A stretch of 6,339 nt of DNA, from positions 1 to 6,339 of the forward strand of contig JBAYZQ010000134.1 of the NCBI GenBank assembly GCA_041672385.1. The letters are read 5' to 3'. The stretch comes from JBAYZQ01 sp041672385. GTDB taxonomy: Bacteria; Spirochaetota; Spirochaetia; Sphaerochaetales; Sphaerochaetaceae. Position 1 is the first letter of the stretch; each line of letters starts with the position of its first letter. The notes beneath the pieces were generated by a model. It searched no databases, was not told the origin of the DNA, and was given only the letters and a program-made list of their open reading frames with translations. This document shows, piece by piece, positions 6,021 through 6,339 of this stretch. The position numbers and the translations under genes were made by a program.

Positions 6021-6339
6021 GTAAGTGAATCATATATTTTGAACAATAAATGAAAATTAGAATTTCTTTTTAATGAATTATCATCCTTGAAAATATAATC
6101 CCAAGTTTCAGTATAAGACCCTTTTACAGCCAAAGAATCTGAGTTTATTAAATCCATAAACCCAGGAATGTCTTTTTCATACTTATCAGCAAAGTCATCA
6201 GCATAATTTACTTTTTGATCATCAGTTAATTCTGAATCATCATTTTCAAGTGAATGCTCAAGATTTCTTGAAAAATATAACATATAATATTTCATTTCAT
6301 TTATTTTATGGCAATTATACAATCTTTTTACAACTTCAA
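6002..6339 (-). CDS. Hypothetical protein, N-terminal part beyond the window
   Basis: I do not recognise this protein. The frame is open from the right edge to the TAA at 6002-6004, giving 111 visible residues that form its C-terminal part. A TTG at 6320-6322 and ATGs 9 and 13 codons further in are possible starts, but none has a Shine-Dalgarno and the frame continues through the edge, so I take the gene to be 5'-incomplete. Visible features: an aromatic, basic start (HKINEMKYYMLYFSRN), then a strongly acidic stretch rich in Asp and Glu (LENDDSELTDDQ, ADDFADKYEKD), and a C-terminal part with SYTETWDYIF and NSNFHLLFKIYDSL. No signal peptide or membrane segment is seen. It converges with the AraC-type gene and its base composition is like the rest of the window. 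There is no evidence that it belongs to xylose use. It could also be a short complete gene or, less likely, a chance open frame. Confidence 0.55.
   Translation of the reverse strand, partial: EVVKRLYNCHKINEMKYYMLYFSRNLEHSLENDDSELTDDQKVNYADDFADKYEKDIPGFMDLINSDSLAVKGSYTETWDYIFKDDNSLKRNSNFHLLFKIYDSLTKTNKA

Noticed and set aside
6306..6339. Promoter-like TATAAT on the minus strand near the right edge, with TTGAAG upstream
   Set aside because: The spacing between the two hexamers is only 14 bp and the motif lies inside an open frame that continues to the edge; not convincing as a promoter.
1..6339. CRISPR arrays, tRNA or rRNA genes, insertion sequences, phage or defence genes
   Set aside because: Scanned for regularly spaced repeats, cloverleaf-like segments, transposase motifs and terminal repeats; none were seen, and the window is almost fully occupied by catabolic genes.

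Overview
The window is AT-rich (by eye about one third G+C) and carries a pentose-use locus. The organism is probably a Gram-negative-type (diderm) bacterium, most likely a spirochaete of the Treponema/Spirochaeta kind. The reason is the sugar-binding protein: its signal peptide ends in 'ANG' followed by a Glu/Ser/Lys-rich linker and has no lipobox cysteine, which is familiar from spirochaetal binding proteins and unlike the lipoproteins expected in Firmicutes. The assignment is inference, because there is no rRNA or other phylogenetic marker here.

Layout, right to left on the minus strand: xylB (xylulokinase, start corrected to an ATG at 5120), xylA (class II xylose isomerase, 20 nt later), a 117-nt gap with several inverted repeats, chvE (periplasmic multiple-monosaccharide-binding protein), a 63-nt gap with a long perfect hairpin, and mmsA/gguA (the ABC transporter ATPase with two nucleotide-binding domains), which runs off the left edge after 341 codons. 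A permease gene (mmsB/gguB) would be expected beyond that edge. Divergently, from 5202 on the plus strand, lies a one-gene unit for an AraC-type regulator with an N-terminal cupin-like domain. It shares an 81-nt control region with xylB and looks as if it is transcribed without a leader. At the right edge a 5'-incomplete gene of unknown function converges on the regulator, and the two stop codons overlap by 4 nt.

Working together: ChvE captures a sugar in the periplasm and the MmsA-driven transporter imports it. XylA converts D-xylose to D-xylulose and XylB phosphorylates that to D-xylulose 5-phosphate for the pentose phosphate pathway. The AraC-type protein is the obvious candidate sensor and activator. 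All enzyme key residues that can be checked are present and no gene looks broken. This is a largely ordinary catabolic locus. The points worth a second look are the RNA structures flanking chvE, the probable leaderless regulator mRNA, and the pairing of xylose enzymes with a ChvE/Ggu-type rather than XylFGH-type transporter. I do not see a novel system.
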